Shown: positions 40,501 through 54,062, numbered from the stretch's first letter. The stretch: DNA of 64,000 nt from Mastigias papua (GCA_964019165.1 OZ025280.1:8922428-8986427), one strand, 5' to 3'. Notes: generated by a model not told the origin, from the letters alone. Numbers and translations are program-made.

Positions 40501-40552
40501 AAGCTGTAGTTAGTGTGAAAACAAAGACTAACGCTCATTTGACTACGAAACA
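37545..40552 (+). repeat. 8-monomer higher-order repeat, copy 2 (3008 bp)
   Basis: Starts are 37545, 37921, 38296, 38673, 39049, 39425, 39801 and 40177. It repeats 34535-37544 except for the absent 2-bp gain, the gtatggtgtt variant at 37651, and the monomer at 39425, which has the private states ttgcacttggcc and ttataactgctcgactgac in place of the gcaataggcc class found at the equivalent position (36417). Confidence 0.87.
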
Positions 40553-40928
40553 TTGTCTAAACTACTGGTATCAGTGTAACTGTAGATGTTAAAGTCGTTT
40601 AGTGCCTTAGATTGACACACTTCCACTCAATGTCAAACATACAACAGTATATGCACATGTATGGTGTTATAGCTTGCAATGGGCCTAAACTGCATAAGTG
40701 AGCAAACACTGACAATACAGCAACCAATACAGATCTAATGGTGATACGACATTATAAATACTCCATTGACAGCAAATATGTGATTAGATGATGGTTTTGA
40801 ACTATGCAACACGTTATCATAGTAAAATGTAACACTTACATAGTATTGTCAGTGTTGGTACATGTAAAGCACTTTAAAGCTGTATCTAGTGTAAAAACAA
40901 AGACTAACGCTCATTTGACCACGACACA
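40553..40928 (+). repeat. Hybrid monomer carrying a variant otherwise found only in the far right of the window
   Basis: The left part has gtatggtgtt (40659), as in neighbours. The right part reads gatacgacattata, gcaaatatgtgattagatg, gttatcatagtaaaatg, taacacttacatagtattg and cagtgttgg. Apart from this monomer I found the gttatcatagtaaaatg state only to the right of 51300 (51314, 52442, 54324, 55452, 57710, 58838, 59966, 62221, positions approximate). The monomer sits immediately after the end of the second 8-mer copy. Confidence 0.85.
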
Positions 40929-41680
40929 TTGTCTAACCTACTGGTATCAGTGTAACTGTAGATGTTAAAGTCGTTTAGTGCCTTAGAGTGACACACTTCC
41001 ACTCAATGTCAAACATACAACAGTATATGCACATGTATGTTGTTATAGCTTGCAATGGGCCTAAACTGCATAAGTGAGCAAACACTGACAATACAGCAAC
41101 CAATACAGATCTAATGGTGATACGATATTATAAATACTCCATTGACAGCAAAGATGTGTTTAGATTATGGTTTTGAACTATGCAACAAGTTATTATAGTC
41201 AAATGTAGCACTTACATAGTATAGTCAATTTTGGTACATGTAAAGCACTTTAACGCTGTAGTTAGTGTTAAAGCAAAGGCGAACGCTCATTTGACTACGA
41301 AACATTGTCTAAACTACTGGTATCAGTGTAACTGTAGATGTTAAAGTCGTTTAGTGCCTTAGATTGACACACTTCCACTCAATGTCAAACATACAACAGT
41401 ATATGCACATGTATGTTGTTATAGCTTGCAATAGGCCTAAACTGCATAAGTGAGCAATCACTGACAATACAGCAACCAATACAGATCTAATGGTGATACG
41501 ATATTATAAATACTCGATTGACAGCAAAGATGTGTTTAGATTATGGTTTTGAACTATGCAACACGTTATTATAGTCAAATGTAGCACTTACATAGTATAG
41601 TCAGTTTTGGTACATGTAAAGCACTTTAAAGCTGTAGTTAGTGTGAAAACAAAGACTAACGCTCATTTGACTACGAAACA
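40929..41680 (+). repeat. Two linker monomers between the 8-mer and the 4-mer
   Basis: Monomers at 40929 and 41305 belong to common classes. The first has taacctactgg, gagtgacac, caacaagtt, gtcaattttgg and aaagcaaaggcg. The second has gcaataggcc, aatcactg, ctcgattgac and gttagtgtgaaaac. The same ordered pair precedes the gtatggtgtt monomers at 37545 and 40553, so it is a small reused cassette. Confidence 0.8.
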
Positions 41681-43175
41681 TTGTCTAAACTACTGGTATC
41701 AGTGTAACTGTAGATGTTAAAGTCGTTTAGTGCCTTAGATTGACACACTTCCACTCAATGTCAAACATACAACAGTATATGCACATGTATGGTGTTATAG
41801 CTTGCAATGGGCCTAAACTGCATAAGTGAGCAAACACTGACAATACAGCAACCAATACAGATCTAATGGTGATACGATATTATAAATACTCCATTGACAG
41901 CAAAGATGTGTTTAGATTATGGTTTTGAACTATGCAACAAGTTATTATAGTCAAATGTAGCACTTACATAGTATAGTCAATTTTGGTACATGTAAAGCAC
42001 TTTAACGCTGTAGTTAGTGTTAAAGCAAAGGCGAACGCTCATTTGACTACGAAACATTGTCTAAACTACTGGTATCAGTGTAACTGTAGATGTTAAAGTC
42101 GATTAGTGCCTTAGATTGACACACTTCCACTCAATGTCAAACATACAACAGTATATGCACATGTATGTTGTTATAGCTTGCAATGGGCCTAAACTGCATA
42201 AGTGAGCAAACACTGACAATACAGCAACCAATACAGATCTAATGGTGATACGATATTATAAATACTCCATTCACAGCAAAGATGTGGTTAGAATTATGGT
42301 TTTGAACTATGCAACACGTTATTATAGTCAAATGTAGCACTTACATAGTATAGTCAGTTTTGGTACATGTAAAGCTGTAGTTAGTGTTAAAACAAAGGCT
42401 AACGCTCATTTGACTACGAAACATTGTCTAAACTACTGGTATCAATGTAGCTATAGATGTTATAGTCGTTTAGTGCCTTAGATTGACACACTTCCACTCA
42501 ATGTCAAACATACAACAGTATATGCACATGTATGTTGTTATAGCTTGCAATGGGCCTAAACTGCATAAGTGAGCAAACACTGACAATACAGCAACCAATA
42601 CAGATCTAATGGTGATACGATAATATAAATACTCCATTGACAGCAAAGATGTGTTTAGATTATTGTTTTGAACTATGCAACACGTTATTATAGTCAAATG
42701 TAGCTTTTACATAGTATAGTCAGGTTTGGTACATGTAAAGCACTTTAAAGCTGTAGTTAGTGTAAAAACAACGACTAGCGCTCATTTGACTACGAAACAT
42801 TGTCTAAACTATTGGTATCTATGTAACTATAGATGTTAAAGTCGTTTAGTGCCTTAGATTGACACACTTCCACTCAATGTCAAACATACAACAGTATATG
42901 CACATGTATGTTGTTATAGCTTGCAATAGGCCTAAACTGCATAAGTGAGCAAACACTGACAATACAGCAACCAATACTGATCTAATGGTGATACGATATT
43001 ATAAATACTCGATTGACAGCAAATATGTGTTTAGATTATGGTTTTGAACTATGCAACACGTTATTATAGTCAAATGTAGCACTTACATAGTATAGTCAGT
43101 TTTGGTACATGTAAAGCACTTTAAAGCTGTAGTTAGTGTGAAAACAAAGACTAACGCTCATTTGACTACGAAACA
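41681..43175 (+). repeat. 4-monomer higher-order repeat, copy 1 (1495 bp)
   Basis: Monomers at 41681 (376 bp), 42057 (367 bp), 42424 (376 bp) and 42800 (376 bp) are repeated at an offset of 1495 bp. Tags are gtatggtgtt (41787 and 43282), ttcacagcaaag with ggttagaatt, a 10-bp deletion (acatgtaaagctgtag), tatcaatgtagctatag, gataatata, tagcttttac, caacgactagc, attggtatctatg and aatactgatc. Confidence 0.93.
42057..42423 (+). repeat. Shortened monomer (367 bp) with a 10-bp deletion between short direct repeats
   Basis: Other monomers read acatgtaaagcactttaaag then ctg here; this one reads acatgtaaagctgtag near 42366. The missing 10 bp lie between two copies of aaagc, so loss by replication slippage or microhomology-mediated repair would leave exactly this product. 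A one-base gain (ggttagaatt) partly offsets it. The same monomer recurs at 43552 and 45799. Confidence 0.9.
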
Positions 43176-44670
43176 TTGTCTAAACTACTGGTATCAGTGT
43201 AACTGTAGATGTTAAAGTCGTTTAGTGCCTTAGATTGACACACTTCCACTCAATGTCAAACATACAACAGTATATGCACATGTATGGTGTTATAGCTTGC
43301 AATGGGCCTAAACTGCATAAGTGAGCAAACACTGACAATACAGCAACCAATACAGATCTAATGGTGATACGATATTATAAATACTCCATTGACAGCAAAG
43401 ATGTGTTTAGATTATGGTTTTGAACTATGCAACAAGTTATTATAGTCAAATGTAGCACTTACATAGTATAGTCAATTTTGGTACATGTAAAGCACTTTAA
43501 CGCTGTAGTTAGTGTTAAAGCAAAGGCGAACGCTCATTTGACTACGAAACATTGTCTAAACTACTGGTATCAGTGTAACTGTAGATGTTAAAGTCGATTA
43601 GTGCCTTAGATTGACACACTTCCACTCAATGTCAAACATACAACAGTATATGCACATGTATGTTGTTATAGCTTGCAATGGGCCTAAACTGCATAAGTGA
43701 GCAAACACTGACAATACAGCAACCAATACAGATCTAATGGTGATACGATATTATAAATACTCCATTCACAGCAAAGATGTGGTTAGAATTATGGTTTTGA
43801 ACTATGCAACACGTTATTATAGTCAAATGTAGCACTTACATAGTATAGTCAGTTTTGGTACATGTAAAGCTGTAGTTAGTGTTAAAACAAAGGCTAACGC
43901 TCATTTGACTACGAAACATTGTCTAAACTACTGGTATCAATGTAGCTATAGATGTTATAGTCGTTTAGTGCCTTAGATTGACACACTTCCACTCAATGTC
44001 AAACATACAACAGTATATGCACATGTATGTTGTTATAGCTTGCAATGGGCCTAAACTGCATAAGTAAGCAAACACTGACAATACAGCAACCAATACAGAT
44101 CTAATGGTGATACGATAATATAAATACTCCATTGACAGCAAAGATGTGTTTAGATTATTGTTTTGAACTATGCAACACGTTATTATAGTCAAATGTAGCT
44201 TTTACATAGTATAGTCAGGTTTGGTACATGTAAAGCACTTTAAAGCTGTAGTTAGTGTAAAAACAACGACTAGCGCTCATTTGACTACGAAACATTGTCT
44301 AAACTATTGGTATCTATGTAACTATAGATGTTAAAGTCGTTTAGTGCCTTAGATTGACACACTTCCACTCAATGTCAAACATACAACAGTATATGCACAT
44401 GTATGTTGTTATAGCTTGCAATAGGCCTAAACTGCATAAGTGAGCAAACACTGACAATACAGCAACCAATACTGATCTAATGGTGATACGATATTATAAA
44501 TACTCGATTGACAGCAAATATGTGTTTAGATTATGGTTTTGAACTATGCAACACGTTATTATAGTCAAATGTAGCACTTACATAGTATAGTCAGTTTTGG
44601 TACATGTAAAGCACTTTAAAGCTGTAGTTGGTGTAAAAACAAAGACTAACGCTCATTTGACTACGAAACA
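43176..44670 (+). repeat. 4-monomer higher-order repeat, copy 2 (1495 bp)
   Basis: This copy matches 41681-43175 base for base in the tags. By eye I found two differences: cataagtaagc near 44064 (cataagtgagc in copy 1), and gttggtgtaaaaac near 44627 (gttagtgtgaaaac in copy 1). A related set without the same right half appears at 45799-46541. Confidence 0.93.
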
Positions 44671-47669
44671 TTGTCTAAACTACTGGTATCAGTGTAACTG
44701 TAGATGTTAAAGTCGTTTAGTGCCTTAGATTGACACACTTCCACTCAATGTCAAACATACAACAGTATATGCACATGTATGTTGTTATAGCTTGCAATAG
44801 GCCTAAACTGCATAAGTGAGCAAACACTGACAATACAGCAACCAATACAGATCTAATGGTGATAAGATATTATAAATACCCAACTGACAGCAAATATGTG
44901 TTTAGATTATGGTTTTGAACTATGCAACACGTTATTATAGTCAAATGTAGCACTCACATAGTATAGTCAGTTTTGGTACATATAAAGCACTTTAAAGCTG
45001 TAGTTAGTGTAAAAACAAAGACTAACGCTCATTTGACTACGAAACATTGTCTAAACTACTGGTATCAGTGTAACTGTAGATGTTAAAGTCGTTTAGTGCC
45101 TTAGATTGACACACTTCCACTCAATGTCAAACATACAACAGTATATGCACATGTATGTTGTTATAGCTTGCAATGGGCCTAAACTGCATAAGTGAGCAAA
45201 CACTGACAATACAGCAACCAATACAGATCTAATGGTGATACGATATTATGTATACCCAACTGACAGCAAAAATGTGTTTAGATTATGGTTTTGAACTATC
45301 CAACACGTTATTATAGTCAAATGTAGCACTTACAAAGTATAGTCAGTTTTGGTACATGTAAAGCACTTTAGAGCTGTATGTAGTGTAAAAACAAAGACTA
45401 ACGCTCATTTGACTACGAAACATTGTCTAAACTACTGGTATCAGTGTAACTGTAGATGTTAAAGTCGATTAGTGCCTTAGATTGACACACTTCCACTCAA
45501 TGTCAAACATACAACAGTATATGCACATGTATGTTGTTATAGCTTGCAATGGGCCTAAACTGCATAAGTGAGCAAACACTGACAATACAGCAACCAATAC
45601 AGATCTAATGGTGATACGATATTATAAATACTCCATTGACAGCAAAGATGTGTTTAGATTATGGTTTTGAACTATGCAACAAGTTATTATAGTCAAATGT
45701 AGCACTTACATAGTATAGTCAATTTTGCTACATGTAAAGCACTTTAACGCTGTAGTTAGTGTTAAAGCAAAGGCGAACGCTCATTTGACTACGAAACATT
45801 GTCTAAACTACTGGTATCAGTGTAACTGTAGATGTTAAAGTCGATTAGTGCCTTAGATTGACACACTTCCACTCAATGTCAAACATACAACAGTATATGC
45901 ACATGTATGTTGTTATAGCTTCCAATGGGCCTAAACTGCATAAGTGAGCAAACACTGACAATACAGCAACCAATACAGATCTAATGGTGATACGATATTA
46001 TAAATACTCCATTCACAGCAAAGATGTGGTTAGAATTATGGTTTTGAACTATGCAACACGTTATTATAGTCAAATGTAGCACTTACATAGTATAGTCAGT
46101 TTTGGTACATGTAAAGCTGTAGTTAGTGTTAAAACAAAGGCTAACGCTCATTTGACTACGAAACATTGTCTAACCTACTGGTATCAGTGTAACTGTAGAT
46201 GTTAAAGTCGTTTAGTGCCTTAGAGTGACACACTTCCACTCAATGTCAAACATACAACAGTATATGCACATGTATGTTGTTATAGCTTGCAATGGGCCTA
46301 AACTGCATAAGTGAGCAAACACTGACAATACAGCAACCAATACAGATCTAATGGTGATACGATAATATAAATACTCCATTGACAGCAATGATGTGTTTAG
46401 ATTATTGTTTTGAACTATGCAACACGTTATTATAGTCAAATGTAGCTTTTACATAGTATAGTCAGGATTGGTACATGTAAAGCACTTTAAAGCTGTAGTT
46501 AGTGTAAAAACAACGACTAGCGCTCATTTGACTACGAAACATTGTCTAAACTATTGGTATCTATGTAACTATAGATGTTAGAGTCGTTTAGTGCCTTAGA
46601 TTGACACACTTCCACTCAATGTCAAACACACAACAGTATATGCACATGTATGTTGTTATAGCTTGCAATGGGCCTAAACTGCATAAGTGAGCAAACACTG
46701 ACAATACAGCAACCAATACAGATCTAATGCTGATAGGATATTATAAATGCTCGATTGACAGCAAAGATGTGTTTATATTATGGTTTTGAACTATGCAACA
46801 CGTTATTATAGTCAAATGTAGCACTTACATAGTATAGTCAGTTTTGGTACATGTAAAGCACTTTAAAGCTGTATTTAGTGTAAAAACAAAGACTAACGCT
46901 CATTTGACTACGAAACATTGTCTAAACTACTGGCATCAGTGTAACTGTAGATGTTAAAGTCGTTCAGTGCCTTAGATTGACACACTTCCACTCAATGTAA
47001 AACATACAACAGTATATGCACATGTATGTTGTTATAGCTTGCAATGGGCCTAAACTGCATAAGTGAGCAAACACTGACAATACAGCAACCAATACAGATC
47101 TAATGCTGATAGGATATTATAAATACTCCATTGACAGCAAAGATGTGTTTAGATTATGGTTTTGAACTATGCAACACGTTATTATAGTCAAATGTAGCAC
47201 TTACATAGTATAGTCAGTTTTGGTGCATGTAAAGCACTTTAAAGCTGTAGTTAGTGTAAAAACAAAGACTAACGCTCATTTGACTACGAAACATTGTCTA
47301 AACTACTGGTATCATTGTAACTGTAGATGTTAAAGTCGTTTAGTGCCTTAGATTGACACACTTCCACTCAATGTCAAACATACAACAGTATATGCACATG
47401 TATGTTGTTAGTGCTTGCAATGGGCCTAAACTGCATAAGTGAGCAAACACTGACAATACAGCAACCAATACAGATGTAATGGTGATTCAATATTATGTAT
47501 ACCCCACTGACAGCAAAGATGTGTCTAGATTATGGTTTTGAACTATCCAACACGTTATTATAGTCAAATGTAGCACTTACATAGTATAGTCAGTTTTGGT
47601 ACATGTAAAGCACTTTCGAGCTTTATATAGTGTAAAAACAAAGACTAACGCTCATTTGACTACGAAACA
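44671..47669 (+). repeat. Heterogeneous monomers without an obvious HOR
   Basis: Monomers start at 44671, 45047, 45423, 45799, 46166, 46542, 46918 and 47294. They combine markers from the left and right neighbours: gataagatatt with cactcacatag and acatataaag; gtatacccaactg with actatccaac; a 10-bp-deletion monomer at 45799; gataatata with caggattgg; and private changes such as gcttccaatgg (45920), gtttatattatgg (46772), gttagtgcttgc (47407) and gtgattcaatatt (47482). I saw no repeated block of three or more monomers within this stretch. Confidence 0.75.
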
Positions 47670-49548
47670 TTGTCTAAACTACTGGTATCAGTGTAACTGT
47701 AGATGTTAAAGTCGATTAGTGCCTTAGATTGACACACTTCCACTCAATGTCAAACATACAACAGTATATGTACATGTATGTTGTTATAGCTTGCAATGGG
47801 CCTAAACTGCATAAGTGAGCAAACACTGACAATACAGCAACCAATACAGATCTAATGGTGATACGATATTATAAATACTCCATTGACAGCAAAGATGTGT
47901 TTAGATTATGGTTTTGAACTATGCAACACGTTATTATAGTCAAATGTAGCACTTACATAGTATAGTCAGTTTTGGTACATGTAAAGCACTTTAAAGCTGT
48001 AGTTAGTGTTAAAGCAAAGGCGAACGCTCATTTGACTACGAAACATTGTCTAACCTACTGGTATCAGTGTAACTGTAGATGTTAAAGTCGATTAGTGCCT
48101 TAGATTGACACACTTCCACTCAATGTCAAACATACAACAGTATATGCACATGTATGTTGTTATAGCTTGCAATGGGCCTAAACTGCATAAGTGAGCAAAC
48201 ATTGACAATACAGCAACCAATACAGATCTAATGGTGATATGATATTATACATACTCCATTGACAGCAAAGATGTGTTTAGATTATGGTTTTGAACTATGC
48301 AACACGTTATTATAGTCAAATGTAGCACTTACATAGTATAGTCAGTTTTGGTACATGTAAAGCACTTTAAAGCTGTAGTTAGTGTAAAAACAAAGACTAA
48401 CGCTCATTTGACTACGAAACATTGTCTAAACTACTGGTATCAGTGTAACTGTAGATGTTAAAGTCGTTTAGTGCCTTAGATTGACACACTTCCACTCAAT
48501 GTCAAACATACAAAAGTATATGCACATGTATGTTGTTATAGCTTGCAATGGGCCTAAACTGCATAAGTGAGCAAACACTGACAATACAGCAACCAATACA
48601 GATCTAATGGTGATACGCTTTTATAAATAATCCACTGACAGCAAAGATGTGTTTAGATTATGGTTTTGAACTATGCAACACGTTATTATAGTCAAATGTA
48701 GCACTTACATAGTATAGTCAGTTTTGGTACATGTAAAGCACTGTAAAGATGTAGTTAGTGTAAAAACAAAGATTAACGCTCATTTGACTACGAAACATTG
48801 TCTAAACTACTGGTATCAGTGTAACTGTAGATGTTAAAGTCGTTTAGTGCCTTAGATTGACACACTTCCACTCAATGTGAAACATACAACAGTATATGCA
48901 CATGTATGTTGTTATAGCTTGCAATGGGCCTAAACTGTATAAGTGAGCAAACACTGACAATACAGCAACCAATACAGATCTAATGGTGATACGATATTAT
49001 ACATACTCCATTGACAGCAAAGATGTGTTTAGATTATGGTTTTGAACTATGCAACACGTTATTATAGTCAAATGTAGCACTTACATAGTATAGTCAGTTT
49101 TGGTACATGTAAAGCACTTTAAAGCTGTAGTTAGTGTAAAAACAAAGACTAACGCTCATTTGACTACGAAACATTGTCTAAACTACTGGTATCAGTGTAA
49201 CTGAAGATGTTAAAGTCGTTTAGTGCCTTAGATTGACACACTTCCACTCAATGTGAAACATACAACAGTATATGCACATGTATGTTGTTATAGCTTGCAA
49301 TGGGCCTAAACTGCATAAGTGAGCAAACACTGACAATACAGCAACCAATACAGATCTAATGGTGATACGATATTATAATTGCTCGATTGACGCAAAGATG
49401 TGTTTAGATTATGGTTTTGAACTATGCAACACGTTATTATAGTCAAATGTAGCACTTACATAGTATAGTCAGTTTTGGTACATGTAAAGCACTTTCAAGC
49501 TGTATTTAGTGTAAAAACAAAGACTAACGCTCATTTGACTACGAAACA
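47670..49548 (+). repeat. 5-monomer block (1879 bp)
   Basis: Monomers start at 47670, 48046, 48422, 48798 and 49174. Distinctive states are cgcttttataaataatcc, actgtaaagatg and aaagattaacg in the third monomer; caatgtgaaac with ttatacatac in the fourth; and caatgtgaaac, ttataattgctcg, gacgcaaag and actttcaagctg in the fifth. The block recurs, one monomer shorter, from 49549. Confidence 0.82.
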
Positions 49549-51052
49549 TTGTCTAAACTACTGGTATCAGTGTAACTGTAGATGTTACAGTCGTTTAGTG
49601 CCTGAGATTGACACACTTCCACTCAATGTCAAACATACAACAGTATATGCACATGTATGTTGTTATAGCTTGCAATGGGCCTAAACTGCATAAGTGAGCA
49701 AACACTGACAATACAGCAACCAATACAGATCTAATGGTGATACGATATTATAAATACTCCATTGACAGCAAAGATGTGTTTAGATTATGGTTTTGAACTA
49801 TGCAACACGTTATTATAGTCAAATGTAGCACTTACATAGTATAGTCAGTTTTGGTACATGTAAAGCACTTTAAAGCTGTAGTTAGTGTTAAAGCAAAGGC
49901 GAACGCTCATTTGACTACGAAACATTGTCTAACCTACTGGTATCAGTGTAACTGTAGATGTTAAAGTCGATTAGTGCCTTAGATTGACACACTTCCACTC
50001 AATGTCAAACATACAACAGTATATGCACATGTATGTTGTTATAGCTTGCAATGGGCCTAAACTGCATAAGTGAGCAAACACTGACAATACAGCAACCAAT
50101 ACAGATCTAATGGTGATACGATATTATACATACTCCATTGACAGCAAAGATGTGTTTAGATTATGGTGTTGAACTATGCAACACGTTATTACAGTCAAAT
50201 GTAGCACTTACATAGTATAGTCAGTTTTGGTACATGTAAAGCACTTTAAAGCTGTATTTAGTGTAAAAACAAAGACTATCGCTCATTTGACTACGAAACA
50301 TTGTCTAAACTACTGGTATCAATGTAACTATAGATGTTAAAGTCGTTTAGTGCCTTAGATTGACACACTTCCACTCAATTTCAAACATACAACAGTATAT
50401 GCACATGTATGTTGTTATAGCTTGCAATAGGCCTAAACTGCATAAGTGAGCAAACACTGACAATACAGCAACCAATACAGATCTAATGGTGATACGCTTT
50501 TATAAATAATCCACTGACAGCAAAGATGTGATTAGATTATGGTTTTGAACTATGCAACACGTTATTATAGTCAAATGTAGCACTTACATAGTATAGTCAG
50601 TTTTGGTACATGTAAAGCACTGTAAAGATGTAGTTAGTGTAAAAACAAAGATTAACGCTCATTTGACTACGAAACATTGTCTAAACTACTGGTATCAGTG
50701 TAACTGTAGATGTTAAAGTCGTTTAGTGCCTTAGATTGACACACTTCCACTCAATGTGAAACATACAACAGTATATGCACATGTATGTTGTTATAGCTTG
50801 CAATGGGCCTAAACTGCATAAGTGAGCAAACACTGACAATACAGCAACCAATACAGATCTAATGGTGATACGATATTATACATACTCCATTGACAGCAAA
50901 GATGTGTTTAGATTATGGTTTTGAACTATGCAACACGTTATTATAGTCAAATGTAGCACTTACATAGTATAGTCAGTTTTGGTACATGTAAAGCACTTTC
51001 AAGCTGTATTTAGTGTAAAAACAAAGACTAACGCTCATTTGACTACGAAACA
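49549..51052 (+). repeat. 4-monomer shortened copy of the preceding 5-monomer block (1504 bp)
   Basis: Monomers at 49549, 49925 and 50301 match 47670, 48046 and 48422 at an offset of 1879. The fourth, at 50677, begins like 48798 (caatgtgaaac, ttatacatac) but ends like 49174 (actttcaagctg, near 50994). This is what an in-register deletion of one monomer length between 48798 and 49174 would produce. Private states are gtgttgaac (50167), ttacagtcaaatg (50190) and caatttcaaac (50377). Confidence 0.8.
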
Positions 51053-54000
51053 TTGTCTAAACTACTGGTATCAGTGTAACTGTAGATGTTAAAGTCGTTT
51101 AGTGCCTGAGATTGACACACTTCCACTCAATGTCAAACATACAACAGTATATGCACATGTATGTTGTTATAGCTTGCAATGGGCCTAAACTGCATAAGTG
51201 AGCAAACACTGACAATACAGCAACCAATACAGATCTAATGGTGATACGATATTATAAATACTCCATTGACAGCAAAGATGTGTTTAGATTATGTTTTTGA
51301 ACTATGCAACACGTTATCATAGTAAAATGTAACACTTACATAGTATTGTCAGTTTTGGTACATGTAAAGCACTTTAAAGCTGTATTTAGTGTAAAAACAA
51401 AGACTAACGCTCATTTGACTACGAAACATTGTCTAAACTACTGGTATCAGTGTAACTGTAGATGTGAAAGTCGTTTAGAGCCTTAGATTGACACACTTCC
51501 ACTCGATGTCAAACATACAACAGTATATGCACATGTATGTTGTTATAGCTTGCAATGGGCCTAAACTGCATAAGTGAGCAAACACTGACAATACAGCAAC
51601 CAATACAGATCTAATGGTGATACGACATTATAAATACTCGATTGACAGCAAAGATGTGTTTAGATTATGGTTTTGAACTATGCAACACGTTATTATAGTC
51701 AAATGTAGCACTTACATAGTATAGTCAGTTTTGGTACATGTAAAGCACTTTAAAGCTGTATTTAGTGTAAAAACAAAGACTAACGCTCATTTGACTACGA
51801 AACATTGTCTAAACTACTGGTATCAGTGTAACTGTAGATGTTAAAGTCGTTTAGTGCCTTAGATTGACACACTTCCACCCGATGTCAAACATACAACAGT
51901 ATATGCACATGTATGTTGTTATAGCTTGCAATGGGCCTAAACTGCATAAGTGAGCAAACACTGACAATACAGCAACCAATACAGATCTAATATGGTGATA
52001 CGATATTATAAATACTCGATTGACAGCAAAGATGTGTTTAGATTATGGTTTTGAACTATGCAACACGTTATTATAGTCAAATGTAGCACTTACATAGTAT
52101 AGTCAGTTTTGGTACATGTAAAGCACTTTAAAGCTGTATGTAGTGTAAAAACAAAGACTAACGCTCATTTGACTACGAAACATTGTCTAAACTACTGGTA
52201 TCAGTGTAACTGTAGATGTTAAAGTCGTTTAGTGCCTTAGATTGACACACTTCCACTCAATGTGAAACATACAACAGTATATGCACATGTATGTTGTTAT
52301 AGCTTGCAATGGGCCTAAACTGCATAAGTGAGCAAACACTGACAATACAGCAACCAATACAGATCTAATGGTGATACGATATTATAAATACTCGATTGAC
52401 AGCAAAGATGTGTTTAGATTATGTTTTTGAACTATGCAACACGTTATCATAGTAAAATGTAACACTTACATAGTATTGTCAGTGTTGGTACATGTAAAGC
52501 ACTTTAAAGCTGTATTTAGTGTAAAAACAAAGACTAACGCTCATTTGACTACGAAACATTGTCTAAACTACTGGTATCAGTGTAACTGTAGATGTTAAAG
52601 TCGTTTAGTGCCTTAGATTGACACACTTCCACTCAATGTCAAACATACAACAGTATATGCACATGTATGTTGTTATAGCTTGCAATGGGCCTAAACTGCA
52701 TAAGAGAGCAAACACTGACAATACAGCAACCAATACAGATCTAATGGTGATACGATATTATAAATACTCGATTGACAGCAAGGATGTGTTTAGATTATGG
52801 TTTTGAACTATGCAACACGTTATTATAGTCAAATGTAGCACATACATAGTATAGTCAGTTTTGGTACATGTAAAGCACTTTCAAGCTGTAGTTAGTGTAA
52901 AAACAAAGACTAACGCTCATTTGACTACGAAACATTTTCTAAACTACTGGTATCACTGTAACTGTAGATGTTAAAGTCGTTTAGTGCCTTAGATTGACAC
53001 ACTTCCACTCAATGTCAAACATACAACAGTATATGCACATGTATGTTGTTATAGCTTGCAATGGGCCTAAACTGCATAAGAGAGCAAACACTGACAATAC
53101 AGCAACCAATACAGATCTAATGGTGATACGATATTATACATGCTCCATTGACAGCAAAGATGTGTTTAGATTATGGTTTTGAACTATGCAACACGTTATT
53201 ATAGTCAAATGTAGCACTTACATAGTATAGTCAGTTTTGGTACATGAAAAGCATTTTAAAGCTGTATTTAGTGTAAAAACAAAGACTAACGCTCATTTGA
53301 CTACGAAACATTGTCTAAACTACTGGTATCAGTGTAACTGTAGATGTTAAAGTCGTTTAGTGCCTTAGATTGACACACTTCCACTCAATGTCAAACATAC
53401 AACAGTATATGCACATGTATGTTGTTATAGCTTGCAATGGGCCTAAACTGCATAAGTGAGCAAACACTGACAATACAGCAACTAATACAGATCTAATGGT
53501 GATATGATATTATGCATACTCCATTGACAGCAAAGATGTGTTTAGATTATGGTTTTGAACTATGCAACACGTTATTATAGTCAAATGTAGCACTTACATA
53601 GTATAGTCAGTTTTGGTACATGTAAAGCACTTTAAAGCTGTATTTAGTGTAAAAACAAAGACTAACGCTCATTTGACTACGAAACATTTTCTACACTACT
53701 GGTATCAGTGTAACTGTAGATGTTAAAGTCGTTTAGTGCCTTAGATTGACACACTTCCACTCGATGTCAAACATACAACAGTATATGCACATGTATGTTG
53801 TAATGGCTTGCAATGGGCCTAAACTGCATAAGTGATCAAACACTGACAATACAGCAACCAATACAGATCTAATGGTGATACGATATTATAAATACTCGAT
53901 TGACAGCAAAGATGTGTTTAGATTATGGTTTTGAACTATGCAACACGTTATTATAGTCAAATGTAGCACTTACATAGTATAGTCAGTTTTGGTACATGTA

Positions 54001-54062
54001 AAGCACTTTAGAGCTGTATGTAGTGTAAAAACAAAGACTAACGCTCATTTGACTACGAAACA
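51053..54062 (+). repeat. 8-monomer higher-order repeat, copy 1 (3010 bp)
   Basis: Starts are 51053, 51429, 51805, 52183, 52559, 52935, 53311 and 53687. All tags recur 3010 bp downstream: gttatcatagtaaaatg, gatgtgaaagtcg with gtttagagcc, gatacgacatt, cacccgatgtc, the 2-bp gain ctaatatggtg (51989), cataagagagc, catacatagtatag, acattttctaaac with tatcactg, acatgaaaagcatttt, ttatgcatac, gtaatggcttg and gtgatcaaac. From about 51109 to 54010 I saw no difference from 54119-57020. Confidence 0.94.

Noticed and set aside
42470..42697. Open frame of 75 codons on the minus strand, repeated at 43965 and 46212
   Set aside because: This is the same monomer region as the 74-codon frames, opened by local substitutions in the 4-mer HOR. 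It is satellite sequence, not coding.
49475..49684. Open frame of 69 codons on the plus strand
   Set aside because: It spans the end of one monomer and the start of the next, and exists because single-base changes (actttcaag, gttacag, cctgag) remove stops. Neighbouring monomers have the stops.
52618..52806. Plus-strand open frames of 60-62 codons recurring about every 376, 1128 or 3010 bp to 62208
   Set aside because: They are the same stretch of consecutive monomers, kept open where cataagagagc removes a stop seen in cataagtgagc. Repetition follows the HOR and has no relation to protein function.
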